Assembly: GCA_963833955.1 (NCBI GenBank)
Contig: CAWHZY010000012.1
Location: forward strand, 1 to 64,000
DNA: 64,000 nt
Reading direction: 5' to 3'
From: Roseiarcus sp963833955
GTDB taxonomy: Bacteria; Pseudomonadota; Alphaproteobacteria; Rhizobiales; Beijerinckiaceae
This document shows positions 37,966-47,206 of this stretch, one piece after another. The translations under genes and the position numbers were made by a program. Below the pieces are notes generated by a model that ran no database searches, was not told the DNA's origin, and saw only the letters and a program-made list of their open reading frames with translations. The first letter of the stretch is position 1; each line of letters begins with the position of its first letter.

Positions 37966-39405
37966 ATGAAGAGACTCGGGATCGCTCTCGCCGCGGCGGG
38001 ACTCGCCAGTTTCGCGCATGCGGCCGATCTCCCGACCACGAAGCCCGCAGAGGACAAGCCGGTCAAGGCGCCCTGTTTCAGCAGCCTGTGGAACTACCTC
38101 AAATCCTCGATCAGAGACTGCCCGCTGCGCGCCGGTCCGCTCACGCTCTATGGCACGCTCGACGGCGGGTTCGGCTATGAGCAATGGGGCGCGCATGTCG
38201 GCAGATACGCGGACAAGCCCAATTACGCCATCCAGAGAAACAGCGGCGATACGCACTGGCTGTGGTCGCCGAACGGGCTCAGCACCTCGACCATCGGCGT
38301 CAGCCTGTCGCAAAAGATCGGCGACAAGTGGGAGATCGTCGGCGCCGTCGAAGCCGGGTTCAATCCCTATTCTCTTCGTTTGGTCAACGGTCCCCAGTCG
38401 CAAGCCGACAACAATCCCTTTTCGACGGCTTTCCAGCGGACCGCGTTTGATACCGCGCGGGCCGGAACGTGGGACAACGGGCAGGCCTTCGTCGGAATCA
38501 GCAATCCTGCTTACGGGACCCTGACTTTCGGCCGCACCACGCTTTTGTCCATGCAGGCGCTCAGCGCCTACGATCCCGTGGCCTCGATTGCGTTCTCGCA
38601 ACTGGGCTTCAGCGCGCTTTACGCCACCTTCGGCGCGAGTCCGACCTCGCGCATCAACACGGCGTTCACGTATCGCCTGAACTACCAGGGCTTCCGCGTC
38701 GCCGCCCAGGGGCAGGTGGGCGGCTACGACCAGGACAATGCGGCGACCGAGCAATATCAGGCGCAGATCGGAACGGATTTCAGCGGCTTCTCGTTCGACG
38801 CCATCGCCGGATATGCGAAGAACGCGCTGATTTTCCAGAGTTTTGGCGGGGCGCCCGTGCCGCCCGGGTTTGATCCGGACTCCGTTGTCCGCGCGACCGC
38901 CAAGAACACGGGCGGAGTCGAGTTGCTCGGCCGCTATGAATGGGAGAAATTCAAGTTTTACGCCGGATACATCTACGCGCTGTCCGTCAACCCGAGCAAT
39001 ACGAGCTACCCGGACGGCGTGTCGTCGATTGCGCCAGGAATCGTGGTTCCTCCCGGCTTCGTGACGACCAACGCCTATACGGTTCCCCGTAACCTCAACA
39101 CGGTCTGGACGGGTCTGCGCTATGCGGTGTGGTCCAATCTTGACCTCGCCGGAGGCGTTTACTGGGAATCTCACAACGATTTTCTCGCCGCGCCCGCTGT
39201 GTGCACCGGCTCCGGGTCGGCGACCAGCAGCACGCGATGCGCCGGCGGCCGCTATTCGTACTCGTTTCTGGTGAACTACAGGCCGGTTCCCCGCGTGAAC
39301 CTTTACGCCGGCCTTTTGGTGTCGAGTGTCTACGGCGGCGTCGCGAGCGGCTTCCTGCACACCGAGAATGTCGCGCCGACCGTCGGCATGCGCGTCCGCT
39401 TCTGA
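37966..39405 (+). CDS. Outer-membrane porin (Gram-negative porin, alphaproteobacterial type)
   Basis: 479 residues from the ATG at 37966 (MKRLGIALAAAGLASFAHAA signal peptide). The mature protein opens with a Cys-containing segment, then LTLYGTLDGGFGYEQWG, the typical first porin strand. Loops GRTTLLSMQALSAYDPVASI and the terminal strand ending GMRVRF (C-terminal Phe for BAM recognition) support a 16-strand trimeric porin. It would admit small hydrophilic solutes. A longer frame from 37909 is open but lacks a signal. The AT-rich region with phased repeats upstream is the likely control region. Confidence 0.92.
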   Translation: MKRLGIALAAAGLASFAHAADLPTTKPAEDKPVKAPCFSSLWNYLKSSIRDCPLRAGPLTLYGTLDGGFGYEQWGAHVGRYADKPNYAIQRNSGDTHWLWSPNGLSTSTIGVSLSQKIGDKWEIVGAVEAGFNPYSLRLVNGPQSQADNNPFSTAFQRTAFDTARAGTWDNGQAFVGISNPAYGTLTFGRTTLLSMQALSAYDPVASIAFSQLGFSALYATFGASPTSRINTAFTYRLNYQGFRVAAQGQVGGYDQDNAATEQYQAQIGTDFSGFSFDAIAGYAKNALIFQSFGGAPVPPGFDPDSVVRATAKNTGGVELLGRYEWEKFKFYAGYIYALSVNPSNTSYPDGVSSIAPGIVVPPGFVTTNAYTVPRNLNTVWTGLRYAVWSNLDLAGGVYWESHNDFLAAPAVCTGSGSATSSTRCAGGRYSYSFLVNYRPVPRVNLYAGLLVSSVYGGVASGFLHTENVAPTVGMRVRF

Positions 39406-39414
39406 GGCCCTCGC

Positions 39415-39736
39415 TCAGCCGGGGTTGCCGCCGATGCAGCCTTTGTTGCAATTGTCGGGATCGCGGCTGAGGCCGTTATCGTCGCCCTCTCCGGGATTGG
39501 CGTAGGGCTGGAACATCGGGTTCGTAACGGGCGGCTCAGCTTGACGCTGCTGAACGATTGGCGGGGCGCCGGGGGCGTGCTTGCGCGCCACATAGTGGTG
39601 GTGAATTGCGTGGCGCGCGCGAGTCATGATGATAGCGGTGAGGCACGCTCGGCTGCTCGGTCTGGGCATAGGCGGCGAGCGAACCTGACAGCACCGTGGC
39701 GAGAGCAAGCGCGAAAGTCGTCGATCTCTTCACCAC
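39415..39736 (-). CDS. Small secreted protein of unknown function (one frameshift)
   Basis: The start at 39736 gives a signal peptide (TFALALATVLSGSLAAYAQ). After PHRYHHDS the protein continues in a second frame as HHHYVARKHAPGAP to the end SRDPDNCNKGCIGGNPG. One extra base at about 39620 accounts for the break; the repaired protein has 106 residues. The His/Pro-rich middle and two cysteines at the end (CNKGC) are notable. I do not recognise a named family. It converges on the porin gene, 9 bases apart. Confidence 0.55.
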
Positions 39737-40201
39737 TTCACCCTCCCGTGCGATAGCGCACGTCGTCCAGAGTCCGCGATCCTTACATAGTCGTTGCCCG
39801 GCGCGACTGTAACGGTTGCGTAAATCGGGGCGGTTAAGATATTTTTTATGACGGGCGCGAGTGGAACACCCGGTGCTCCCAGGGCTCCATTCGTCGCTCC
39901 GAACGCGAGGCGGACGGCCCGCGGACTAAGCGGGCTCGGGAGGAAACCCAGTCCGCCGACAGCCGCTCGTCGTGAAGGAAAGGGAGGGATAACCCTCACG
40001 ACGAAATTTTACCGCCTCGCGACCCCCAATGGCTGGGGGCCGATCATCACACCACTCACGATGACCGCCCTGGTCCCGCATTGCTGACTAGCTCAATGAG
40101 GGCTATGTACGAGAGCATATAACGTGCTGGGAGTCCTCTCGGCAAAGATGGGGAGCCGGCTACGAGGCTCCCGCCTTCGACGAGCAAGGGGAGAATCGTC
40201 G
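39737..40201. other. Intergenic region upstream of modA
   Basis: About 465 bases. Besides the Mo-box-like element at 40102-40124 I see no gene. Frames on either strand (39848-40087 on +, 39730-39999 on -) have no motif or ribosome site. Confidence 0.45.
40102..40124. promoter_or_regulatory. Putative molybdenum-responsive (ModE/Mop-type) operator
   Basis: GCTATGTA, six bases (CGAGAG), then CATATAACG: an imperfect inverted repeat close to the known Mo-box pattern (CGnTATATA-N6-TATATAACG). It lies about 80 bases before the modA start. By analogy, a molybdate-loaded ModE-type regulator would repress modABC here. No modE gene is seen in the window. Confidence 0.55.
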
Positions 40202-40954
40202 TTGAAGCTGACCGCGCTCGCCGCCGCATTTTTGGCGTTTCTGACTTCTGTCGCGCCGCCGGCAGTCGCGGATGTGACCCATGTCGCCGTCGCGGCCAAC
40301 TTCACCGAGCCGGCGAAAGAGATCGCCGCTCTGTTCAAGCAGAAAACCGGCCACGAAGCCGTGCTGATCTTCGGCGCCTCGGGCGCCTTCTACACTCAGA
40401 TCACCCATGGCGCGCCGTTCGAGGTTTTCCTGTCGGCCGATTCCGAGCGCCCCAGGATGGCGGTCGACAACGGATTCGCCGTGCCCGACACCCTGTTCAC
40501 TTATGCAATCGGCAAGCTCGTGCTGTGGAGCCGTGTCGTCGACGTGACGAATGGCGAAGCGGCGCTGAAGGCCGGCAACTTCCAGAAACTCGCGATCGCC
40601 AATCCGGTCGCCGCGCCCTACGGGACCGCGGCCGTCGAAACGATGAAGGCGCTCGGAATTTATGACGCGCTGAAGCCGAAGATCGTTCAGGGCAACAGCA
40701 TCGCCCAAGCGTTCCAGTTCGTCGACACGAGAAATGCGGAACTGGGCTTTGTCGCATTGTCGCAGCTTCAGGGGGTCACAGAGGGGACGCGCTGGCCGGT
40801 TCCGATGAAGCTTCATGCGCCGATCTTTCAGGACGCCGTCCTCCTGAAGACCGGGGCGAACAGCGAGGCTTCGAAAGCCTTCCTCGCCTTTCTCAAGAGC
40901 CCGGAAGCGCGCGCGATCATCGCCAAATTCGGCTATGTGCTGGAACTGAGCTAG
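40202..40954 (+). CDS. modA: Molybdate-binding periplasmic protein
   Basis: About 250 residues from the TTG at 40202, which has AGGGGAG 8 bases upstream; the GTG at 40124 lies inside the putative operator and is rejected. A signal peptide (ALAAAFLAFLTSVAPPAVA) is followed by the ModA core: THVAVAANFTEPAKEIAALF, FGASGAFYTQITHGAPFEVFLSAD split over conserved positions, and VDTRNAELGFVALSQL. It binds molybdate or tungstate and delivers it to ModBC. First gene of modABC. Confidence 0.95.
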   Translation: MKLTALAAAFLAFLTSVAPPAVADVTHVAVAANFTEPAKEIAALFKQKTGHEAVLIFGASGAFYTQITHGAPFEVFLSADSERPRMAVDNGFAVPDTLFTYAIGKLVLWSRVVDVTNGEAALKAGNFQKLAIANPVAAPYGTAAVETMKALGIYDALKPKIVQGNSIAQAFQFVDTRNAELGFVALSQLQGVTEGTRWPVPMKLHAPIFQDAVLLKTGANSEASKAFLAFLKSPEARAIIAKFGYVLELS

Positions 40955-40976
40955 GCTTAGGCGGCGGGCTCGCGCC

Positions 40977-41664
40977 ATGCTGGGCATGCCCGAGGATATC
41001 TGGGTTCCGATCAAGCTCACGATCGAACTCGCGACCATCTCGACACTGTCGCTGCTCGTCGTCGCGACGCCGCTCGCCTGGTGGCTTGCCCGGTCCGAAG
41101 GCCTGGTTCAAGGAAGCCGCCGCGGCAATCGTCTCGCTGCCGATGGTGCTGCCCCCGACCGTGCTCGGCTTCTATCTCCTGATCGCGCTCGGTCCCGACG
41201 GGCCGGGCGGCCTGATCGCCTCGCTCTGGGGCGGGCGCACGCTCGCCTTCACCTTCACCGGCCTCGTCATCGGCTCGATCCTCTCGTCGATGCCGTTTGT
41301 CGTGCAGCCGATCCGCAACGCCTTCGCCGCCGTCGGCGACCGGCCGCTCGAAGTCGCGTCGACCTTGCGCGCTTCGCCGACCCGCGCCTTCTGGACGGTC
41401 GCGCTGCCGCTGGCGAGCCCGGGTCTCCTCACCGGCGCGGTGCTCGGCTTCGCCCATACGGTCGGCGAGTTCGGCGTGATCCTCATGATCGGCGGCAACA
41501 TCCCCGGCCGGACGCGGGTCATGTCGACCGCCATCTTCGACTTTGTCGAGACGATGCGATGGCGCGAGGCGAACCTGCTCGCGGGCGGCATGGTCGCGTT
41601 CGCCTTCGCCGTCATCCTGGCGATGACGCTCGTCGAAAAGCGCTTCACGCGGGCGGGCGCGTGA
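40977..41664 (+). CDS. modB: Molybdate ABC transporter permease (one-base insertion near 41093)
   Basis: Starts MLGMPEDIWVPIKLTIELAT, reads to WWLAR, then switches frame to KAWFKEAAAAIVSLPMVLPP. One extra C in CGGTCC at about 41093 explains the break; the repaired protein has 228 residues. The rest contains the EAA loop (VASTLRASPTRAFWTVALPLA) and GEFGVILMIGGNIPGRTRVMS, typical of ModB. Its TGA overlaps the GTG of modC. The inner-membrane channel for molybdate. Confidence 0.93.
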
Positions 41665-42776
41665 CCGCGAGCGACGCGATCCGGGCGCAGTTTCGCGGCA
41701 CGATCGGCAAGTTCGCGCTCGACGCCGGCTTCACCGCGCCGGCCAAGGGCGTGACCGCGCTATTCGGCCCATCCGGTTGCGGCAAGACCACGGTCCTGCG
41801 CTGCATCGCGGGTCTTCTGCGCATCAACGGCGTTTGCGAGATCGACGGCGAAGTCTGGCAGGATGAGAACGGCGCGTTCCTGCCGACGCACAAGCGTCCG
41901 CTCGGATATGTCTTCCAGGAAGCGAGCCTGTTTCAACATCTGTCCGTGCGCAAGAACCTTCTGTTCGGCGCGCCGCGCGACAAAAGCGACGGCGCCAAAG
42001 GCGGCATCGTCTTCGAGGAAGTGGTCGAGCTTCTCGGCATCGACCGTCTGCTCGACCGTTCCCCGCGCAATCTTTCGGGCGGCGAGCGCCAGCGGGTCGC
42101 GATCGGGCGCGCGCTTCTGTCGCAACCGAAGCTCCTCTTGATGGACGAACCGCTCTCGGCGCTCGACCGCGCGACCAAGAACGAGATTCTGCCGTTCCTC
42201 GAGCGGCTGCGCGATCACCTCGATCTGCCCGTCGTCTACATCACCCACGACATCGCCGAGGTCGAACGCCTCGCCGACCAGATGGTGCTGATGGAGAAGG
42301 GCCGGGTGATCGGCTTTGGCCCGCTCGAAGATTTGCAGAGCGATCCGTCGCTGCCGCTGGCGGCGGCCCGCGACGCGGCGGTGAGCTTCAACGGAATCGT
42401 GCAATCGAGCGACGCGACTTACGGCCTCGTCACCCTCAAACTTCGCGGCGGCTTGCTGACCGTGCCCGCGCCCGCAGCGCCAGTCGGCGAGCGGCGGCGC
42501 ATTCGCGTTATCGCAAGCGATGTGAGTCTAACGCGCGAACCGCCCGCTCCAAGCTCGATCCTGAACGTCCTGCCGGCGCGCGTCGTGTCGACGAAGCCCG
42601 TGGACTCGGGCGAGATCATCGTCATCGTCGCGCTGGGGCAGGACGGCGCCGGCGCGCGCCTCTTGTCGCGCGTGACGCGAAAGGCGTCGGAGGCGCTCGG
42701 CCTCGCGGAAGGGGTCGCCGTTCACGCCCAGGTCAAGGCGGTCGCGCTCGCGCCGGGGCGCGGCGAGCTGGGGTGA
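41661..42776 (+). CDS. modC: Molybdate ABC transporter ATP-binding protein
   Basis: 371 residues from GTG, overlapping modB by 4 bases. ABC motifs: GPSGCGKTTVLRCIAG, LSGGERQRVAIGRALL, LLLMDEPLSALD and ITHDIAEVERLAD. The C-terminal 100 residues form a TOBE/Mop domain (GIVQSSDATYGLVTLKLRGG; RRRIRVIASDVSLT) that binds oxyanion in ModC proteins. It powers molybdate import with modAB. The molybdenum enzyme encoded next is an obvious user of the cofactor. Confidence 0.95.
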   Translation: MTASDAIRAQFRGTIGKFALDAGFTAPAKGVTALFGPSGCGKTTVLRCIAGLLRINGVCEIDGEVWQDENGAFLPTHKRPLGYVFQEASLFQHLSVRKNLLFGAPRDKSDGAKGGIVFEEVVELLGIDRLLDRSPRNLSGGERQRVAIGRALLSQPKLLLMDEPLSALDRATKNEILPFLERLRDHLDLPVVYITHDIAEVERLADQMVLMEKGRVIGFGPLEDLQSDPSLPLAAARDAAVSFNGIVQSSDATYGLVTLKLRGGLLTVPAPAAPVGERRRIRVIASDVSLTREPPAPSSILNVLPARVVSTKPVDSGEIIVIVALGQDGAGARLLSRVTRKASEALGLAEGVAVHAQVKAVALAPGRGELG

Positions 42777-42984
42777 GCGGGCTGGATCGCGGCCCCTGAT
42801 CCACCCCGCTTTCGGGGCTCGCCCGGGAGGGCGTTATAGCCAAGGCGAACGCTTGCCGCGGCGACGGGAATCGCCGAGATTATCCCTGTCGCCGGCGGTC
42901 CATCCGCCGCAGGCCGGCGCGGCGCCGACGTCGCCGCATGACGGATCGAAGCAATTGGAAACCTCCAACACAACGCGATTTGCG

Positions 42985-44193
42985 ATGAACCGGCGGGAGA
43001 CGCTGAAGTCCGCTCTCGCCGCAGGCCTTGGGTTGGCGGCGGGCGGAAAGCTGGCCCCCGCCGCAGCAAGCGAGATGGTCAACCTGCCGTTCGGCAACGG
43101 CGAGCGCCCGCTCGTCGCCTATCCGGGCAAGCGCCCGCTCATTGTCCTGACAAGCCGTCCGCCGCAACTGGAGACGCCGTTCAGCGTATTCGACGAGGGA
43201 ATCTTCACGCCCAACGACGCGTTCTTCGTCCGATATCACCTGGCCGGCATCCCGCTGAAGATTGATCCGGATGCGTTTCGCCTGACCATTCAGGGCAAGG
43301 TCGATACGCCTCTGTCACTCTCTCTGGCCGAGCTGAAAAGCGGCTTCGAGCCGGTCGAACTGGCCGCAGTCAATCAATGTTCGGGCAACAGCCGCGGCTT
43401 TTTCGAGCCGCGCGTCGCCGGAGGTCAGCTTGCCAATGGCGCGATGGGCAATGCGCGATGGAAAGGCGTGTCCCTCAAGGCGCTCCTCGCCAAGGCCGGC
43501 GTGCAGGCTGGCGCCGTCCAGGTCTCCTTCCAGGGCCTGGACCGGCCGGTGCTGCCGGAGACGCCGACGTTCATGAAGGCGCTGGACCTCGACCATGCGC
43601 TCGATGGCGAAGTGATGATCGCCTACGCGATGAATGGCGAGACCCTGCCCTGGCTGAACGGATTTCCGATCCGGCTGATCGTGCCCGGCTGCTACGGCAC
43701 CTACTGGGTCAAGCACCTGAACGACATCAGGGTGCTCGACGCGCCGCTCGACAGCTTCTGGATGAAGACCGCCTACCGCATCCCCGACAACGCCTGTGCC
43801 TGCACCGAGCCCGGAAAAGCGGCGACGAGCACCGTTCCGATCGGCCGCTACAATGTTCGCTCGTTCCTGACCAACATCGCCGAGGGCGCGACGGTGAAGG
43901 CCAACAGCAATCTCAATCTGCGCGGGATCGCGTTCGACGGCGGCTATGGAATCTCGGACGTTGCGATCTCCGCCGATGACGGCAAGACCTGGATGGAAGC
44001 AGCCCTCGGCGAGGACCTCGGCAAGTACTCGTTCCGCCAATGGAAGGCCAATGTCTCGCTCGATCCCGGCAAGCGTCGCCTGATGGTTCGCGCCGCCAAT
44101 CGGATCGGGCAGTCGCAGCCGCTTCAACCGCTCTGGAACCCGTCCGGCTACATGCGCAATGTCGTCGAAGTCACCAACGTGATCGCCGCGTGA
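42985..44193 (+). CDS. sorA: Sulfite dehydrogenase molybdopterin subunit (SorA-like)
   Basis: 402 residues. A Tat-type signal (MNRRETLKSALAAGLG) exports the folded molybdoprotein. The sulfite-oxidase fold shows the molybdenum-ligating Cys132 in NQCSGNSRGFFEP, plus NGAMGNARWKGVSLK and the C-terminal Mo-co dimerisation domain (FDGGYGISDVAISADDGKTW). It lacks a heme b5 domain, as in bacterial SorA. With the small c-type cytochrome gene 5 bases downstream it should oxidise sulfite to sulfate in the periplasm and pass electrons to cytochrome c. No good Shine-Dalgarno is seen. Confidence 0.93.
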   Translation: MNRRETLKSALAAGLGLAAGGKLAPAAASEMVNLPFGNGERPLVAYPGKRPLIVLTSRPPQLETPFSVFDEGIFTPNDAFFVRYHLAGIPLKIDPDAFRLTIQGKVDTPLSLSLAELKSGFEPVELAAVNQCSGNSRGFFEPRVAGGQLANGAMGNARWKGVSLKALLAKAGVQAGAVQVSFQGLDRPVLPETPTFMKALDLDHALDGEVMIAYAMNGETLPWLNGFPIRLIVPGCYGTYWVKHLNDIRVLDAPLDSFWMKTAYRIPDNACACTEPGKAATSTVPIGRYNVRSFLTNIAEGATVKANSNLNLRGIAFDGGYGISDVAISADDGKTWMEAALGEDLGKYSFRQWKANVSLDPGKRRLMVRAANRIGQSQPLQPLWNPSGYMRNVVEVTNVIAA

Positions 44194-44198
44194 TAGCG

Positions 44199-44498
44199 AT
44201 GAAGGGCATTGCAATCACGTTCCTGGTCTCGCTCGCCGCAGCCACTTCGTCAGCGCTCGCAGACCCGATGGTCTACCAATTGCCGCCCGAGACGGCGGAA
44301 CTGAAGCCCGGTCCCGGCGTCGAGACGGCGGCTGTCTGCACGGCGTGCCATTCCGCCGACTACATCGCGACGCAGCCGCCCGGAAAGGGGAAAGCCTTCT
44401 GGCAGGCCGAGGTGCAGAAGATGATCAAGGTTTACAAGGCGCCGATCGGGGAAGACGACGCAGCGACAATCGCGAACTATCTGGCGGCGACCTATTGA
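44199..44498 (+). CDS. sorB: Monoheme cytochrome c subunit of sulfite dehydrogenase (SorB-like)
   Basis: 99 residues with a signal peptide (ITFLVSLAAATSSALA) and a single heme-binding CxxCH (VCTACHSAD; Cys47, Cys50, His51). The axial Met is likely in KMIKVYKAPIGEDD. The end IANYLAATY is typical of small class I cytochromes paired with SorA. A GTG at 44190 could also start it. The gene pair with sorA and the adjacent modABC make the assignment strong. Confidence 0.9.
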   Translation: MKGIAITFLVSLAAATSSALADPMVYQLPPETAELKPGPGVETAAVCTACHSADYIATQPPGKGKAFWQAEVQKMIKVYKAPIGEDDAATIANYLAATY

Positions 44499-44514
44499 GC
44501 GTGTGAAGACCGCC

Positions 44515-45536
44515 TCACACCTTCCGCCGCCTGGACTTGGCGAAGGTGTCGAAAGCGACCGCGAGCACGATGATGACGCCTATGACGATCTGCTGGATGT
44601 AAGAGGACACGTTCATCAAGCACGAGGCCGTTCAGGAGAACGCCGATCAGGATCGACCCGATCACCGTGCCGAAGATGGTGCCGGCGCCGCCGAACAGGC
44701 TGGTGCCGCCGATCACCACCGAGGCGATGACGGTCAGTTCGTAACCTGTGCCGGCGACGGCTTCTGCGGAATTGAGCCGCGCCGCGAGCACGAACGAACC
44801 GAGGCCGGCGAAGAACCCCATGATCACATAGACGCTCATGATGATGCGATTGACGTTGAGCCCCGACAGGCGCGCGGCTTCCGGATTGCCGCCGACCGCA
44901 TAGACCTGCCGGCCATAGCGCATGTAGCGCAGGACGATGTGGGCGATGAGCGCCGCGAGCAGGAAGATGATGACCGGAACGGGAACCGGTCCGATCTTCC
45001 CCTGCCCCCACCAGGTGAACGACGGCTGGAAGCCCGATATCGGGCCGCCGGCGGCGAACAGAGAGCGCCGCGCCGCGGAAAGCCGACATGCCGCCAAGCG
45101 TCACCACGAAAGGCGGAACTTTAAGCCGCGTGATGGCGAGCCCCTGCAGCCACCCGCAGGCAAGCCCGACCGCGATCGCCGCGAGCGCGGCGGCGAACCA
45201 GCCATAGCCGACGCCGCCCTCGCCGACGGTGAAGCGATTCTCCAAGCCCCCCTTGGCGACGGCGGCGGCTACGAGGCCCGCGAAGGCGAGCAACGAGCCG
45301 ACCGAAAGATCGATGCCCGCGGTCAGAATGACGAAGGTCATGCCGACCGCGAGGAGACCGGTGATCGACACCTGCCGCATCACGTTGAAGAGGTTGATCT
45401 GCGACAGGAAACGCGGTTGCATGATCGCGAACAAAATCATCAGGACGATGAGGAACAGCAATGGCGCGAAGCGCGCGATGAAGCCGAAGACATCGACACC
45501 CTTGTCCTCGGCCGCTTCCAGCCTCGCCTCGCTCAT
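44515..45536 (-). CDS. CUT2 sugar ABC transporter permease (two frameshifts)
   Basis: From the ATG at 45536 (GGGGGAG upstream) the protein reads MSEARLEAAEDKGVDVFGFI with GMTFVILTAGIDLSVGSLLA, then breaks near 45063 (one extra T) and continues FAAGGPISGFQPSFTWWGQG. Near 44630 a second extra base hides the true end MNVSSYIQQIVIGVIIVLAV ... FAKSRRRKV, stop at 44515. Repaired length 339. An RbsC-type permease. Last gene of the fourth CUT2 operon in the window (binding protein-ATPase-permease on -). It converges on sorB. Confidence 0.88.
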
Positions 45537-45549
45537 GAAAACTCCCCCT

Positions 45550-47130
45550 TCAAGCCGCTGACGCGGCCGCGCCGCCTGCATGCGCCGTCATCATCGCCAT
45601 CAGGATTTCCTGCGTCGCCTGGTCACGCGCGATTTCCCCGGTGACCCGCCCTTCACGCATCGTCACGATGCGATCCGATACCGCGAGAATTTCCGGCAGT
45701 TCCGACGAAATGACGATGACCGCGATCCCCTGCTTCGCCATGTCGATGAGAAGGTTGTGGACTTCGACCTTGGAGCCGATGTCGATGCCGCGCGTCGGTT
45801 CGTCGACGATGAGAATCTTCGGCCGGAGCGCCAGCCAGCGCGCCAGAACGATCTTCTGCTGATTGCCGCCCGAGAGCTGGCCCACCGCCTGCTCCGGGCT
45901 CGCCATGCGGATCGACAGCAGCTTGCGAAACTCCTCGATCAGCACGCCCTCTTTCTTCTCGTCGATGAACCATCCGCGGCTGACCTCGTCCTGCGCAGCG
46001 ATGGTGATGTTGGTGCGAATGGCGAGGCTGAGGAACAGAGCCTGTTTCTTGCGGTCCTCCGGGACGAGACCGATGCCGTGGGACATCGCGTCGCGCGGAC
46101 TCGATAACCACACGTCCGCGCCGTCGATGCGGATCGTTCCATGATCGAAAGGGTCGGCGCCGAAAATGGCGCGGGCGGTTTCCGTGCGGCCCGCGCCGAC
46201 GAGGCCGGCGAGGCCAAGAATCTCGCCATGATGCGCCTTGAACGAAACGTCGACCAGTTCGATGGCGTTCGGATCGCGCGCGTTGCGCCGGCGGGTCAGA
46301 CCATCGACCTCGAGGGCGACTTTCCCAGGCTCGGGGATCGGCCTTTCGCCGTAGAGCGCGCCGACGTCCCGCCCGACCATCATGCGAATGATCGCCTCGA
46401 CATTGGTCTCGGCGACCTCGCCCGAGCCGACGTAACGGCCGTCACGCAACACGGTGTAGCGATCGCAGAGACGGAAAACCTCATCCAGCCGATGCGTGAC
46501 GAAGATGATCGACAGGCCTTCGGCCTTCAGCGCCCGCACAATGCGGGCGAGATTGGCGACCTCGGTTTCGCTCAAGGCCGCGGTCGGCTCGTCCATGATG
46601 ATGAGCCGGGATTGCATGGAGAGTGCGCGGGCGATCTCGACGAGCTGCTGCTCGGCGACGGAAAGATCGCGCACCTGTGTCATCGGATCACGCTTGAGCC
46701 CGATGCGCTCGGCGATGGCCTTCGTCTCTTCAGCCAACCGGCGCCAGCTCACGAACAGCTTGGAGCCCGGTTCGCGGCCAATGAACACGTTCTCGGCGAT
46801 CGTCATGTCCGGCGCGAGGGTGAATTCCTGATAGATGGTGACGATTCCAGCGCGCTGGGCGTCGTGAGGCGTCGCAAAGGCTGCCGGCTTGCCGAACAGC
46901 TCGATCTCGCCCGCGTCCGCGCTCTGCGCGCCGGACAAAACCTTGAGCAGCGTCGACTTGCCGGCCCCGTTCTCGCCCAGGAGGGCATGGATTTCCGACG
47001 GTCCGACTTCGAGATGCACGTTCTCGAGCGCAAGCACGCCAGGAAAGCGCTTGCTGACGCCCGTCATCTTGAGGATAGGGCTGTCCGGCGTCACCGGAGC
47101 CGATGCAAGCCTCGCGGGCGCGTTGGCCAT
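45550..47130 (-). CDS. CUT2 sugar ABC transporter ATP-binding protein
   Basis: 526 residues, double ABC ATPase. Domain 1: GENGAGKSTLLKVLSG, LSVAEQQLVEIARALS, LIIMDEPTAALS. Domain 2: GLVGAGRTETARAIFG (degenerate Walker A), LSGGNQQKIVLARWL, ILIVDEPTRGIDI. Normal length. It lies 13 bases upstream of its permease and downstream of its binding-protein gene, from which it is separated by a terminator-like hairpin. Confidence 0.95.
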   Translation of the reverse strand: MANAPARLASAPVTPDSPILKMTGVSKRFPGVLALENVHLEVGPSEIHALLGENGAGKSTLLKVLSGAQSADAGEIELFGKPAAFATPHDAQRAGIVTIYQEFTLAPDMTIAENVFIGREPGSKLFVSWRRLAEETKAIAERIGLKRDPMTQVRDLSVAEQQLVEIARALSMQSRLIIMDEPTAALSETEVANLARIVRALKAEGLSIIFVTHRLDEVFRLCDRYTVLRDGRYVGSGEVAETNVEAIIRMMVGRDVGALYGERPIPEPGKVALEVDGLTRRRNARDPNAIELVDVSFKAHHGEILGLAGLVGAGRTETARAIFGADPFDHGTIRIDGADVWLSSPRDAMSHGIGLVPEDRKKQALFLSLAIRTNITIAAQDEVSRGWFIDEKKEGVLIEEFRKLLSIRMASPEQAVGQLSGGNQQKIVLARWLALRPKILIVDEPTRGIDIGSKVEVHNLLIDMAKQGIAVIVISSELPEILAVSDRIVTMREGRVTGEIARDQATQEILMAMMTAHAGGAAASAA

Positions 47131-47157
47131 TCAGGAGCGCTCGCTCAATTGGAGTGC

Positions 47158-47188
47158 TGAAAAAAGAAGACGCGCCGCGAACGGCGCG
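47158..47188 (-). terminator. Intercistronic terminator/attenuator
   Basis: On -, CGCGCCG-TTCG-CGGCGCG (47188-47171) is a perfect 7-bp stem with a stable TTCG tetraloop, followed by a T-rich tract (TCTTCTTTTTT). It stands between the binding-protein gene and the ATPase gene, so it would lower transcription of the membrane parts relative to the binding protein. Confidence 0.75.
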
Positions 47189-47206
47189 ACTCCGGCTCCA
47201 TATAGA

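Noticed and set aside
37903..39360. Long open frame on - (485 codons) opposite the porin
   Set aside because: Arg/Gly/Val-rich shadow of the porin without motifs or ribosome site.
40124..40201. Upstream start for modA at 40124
   Set aside because: The GTG lies in the putative Mo-box, the extra residues are Arg-rich and not part of a signal peptide, and the TTG at 40202 has a good ribosome site.
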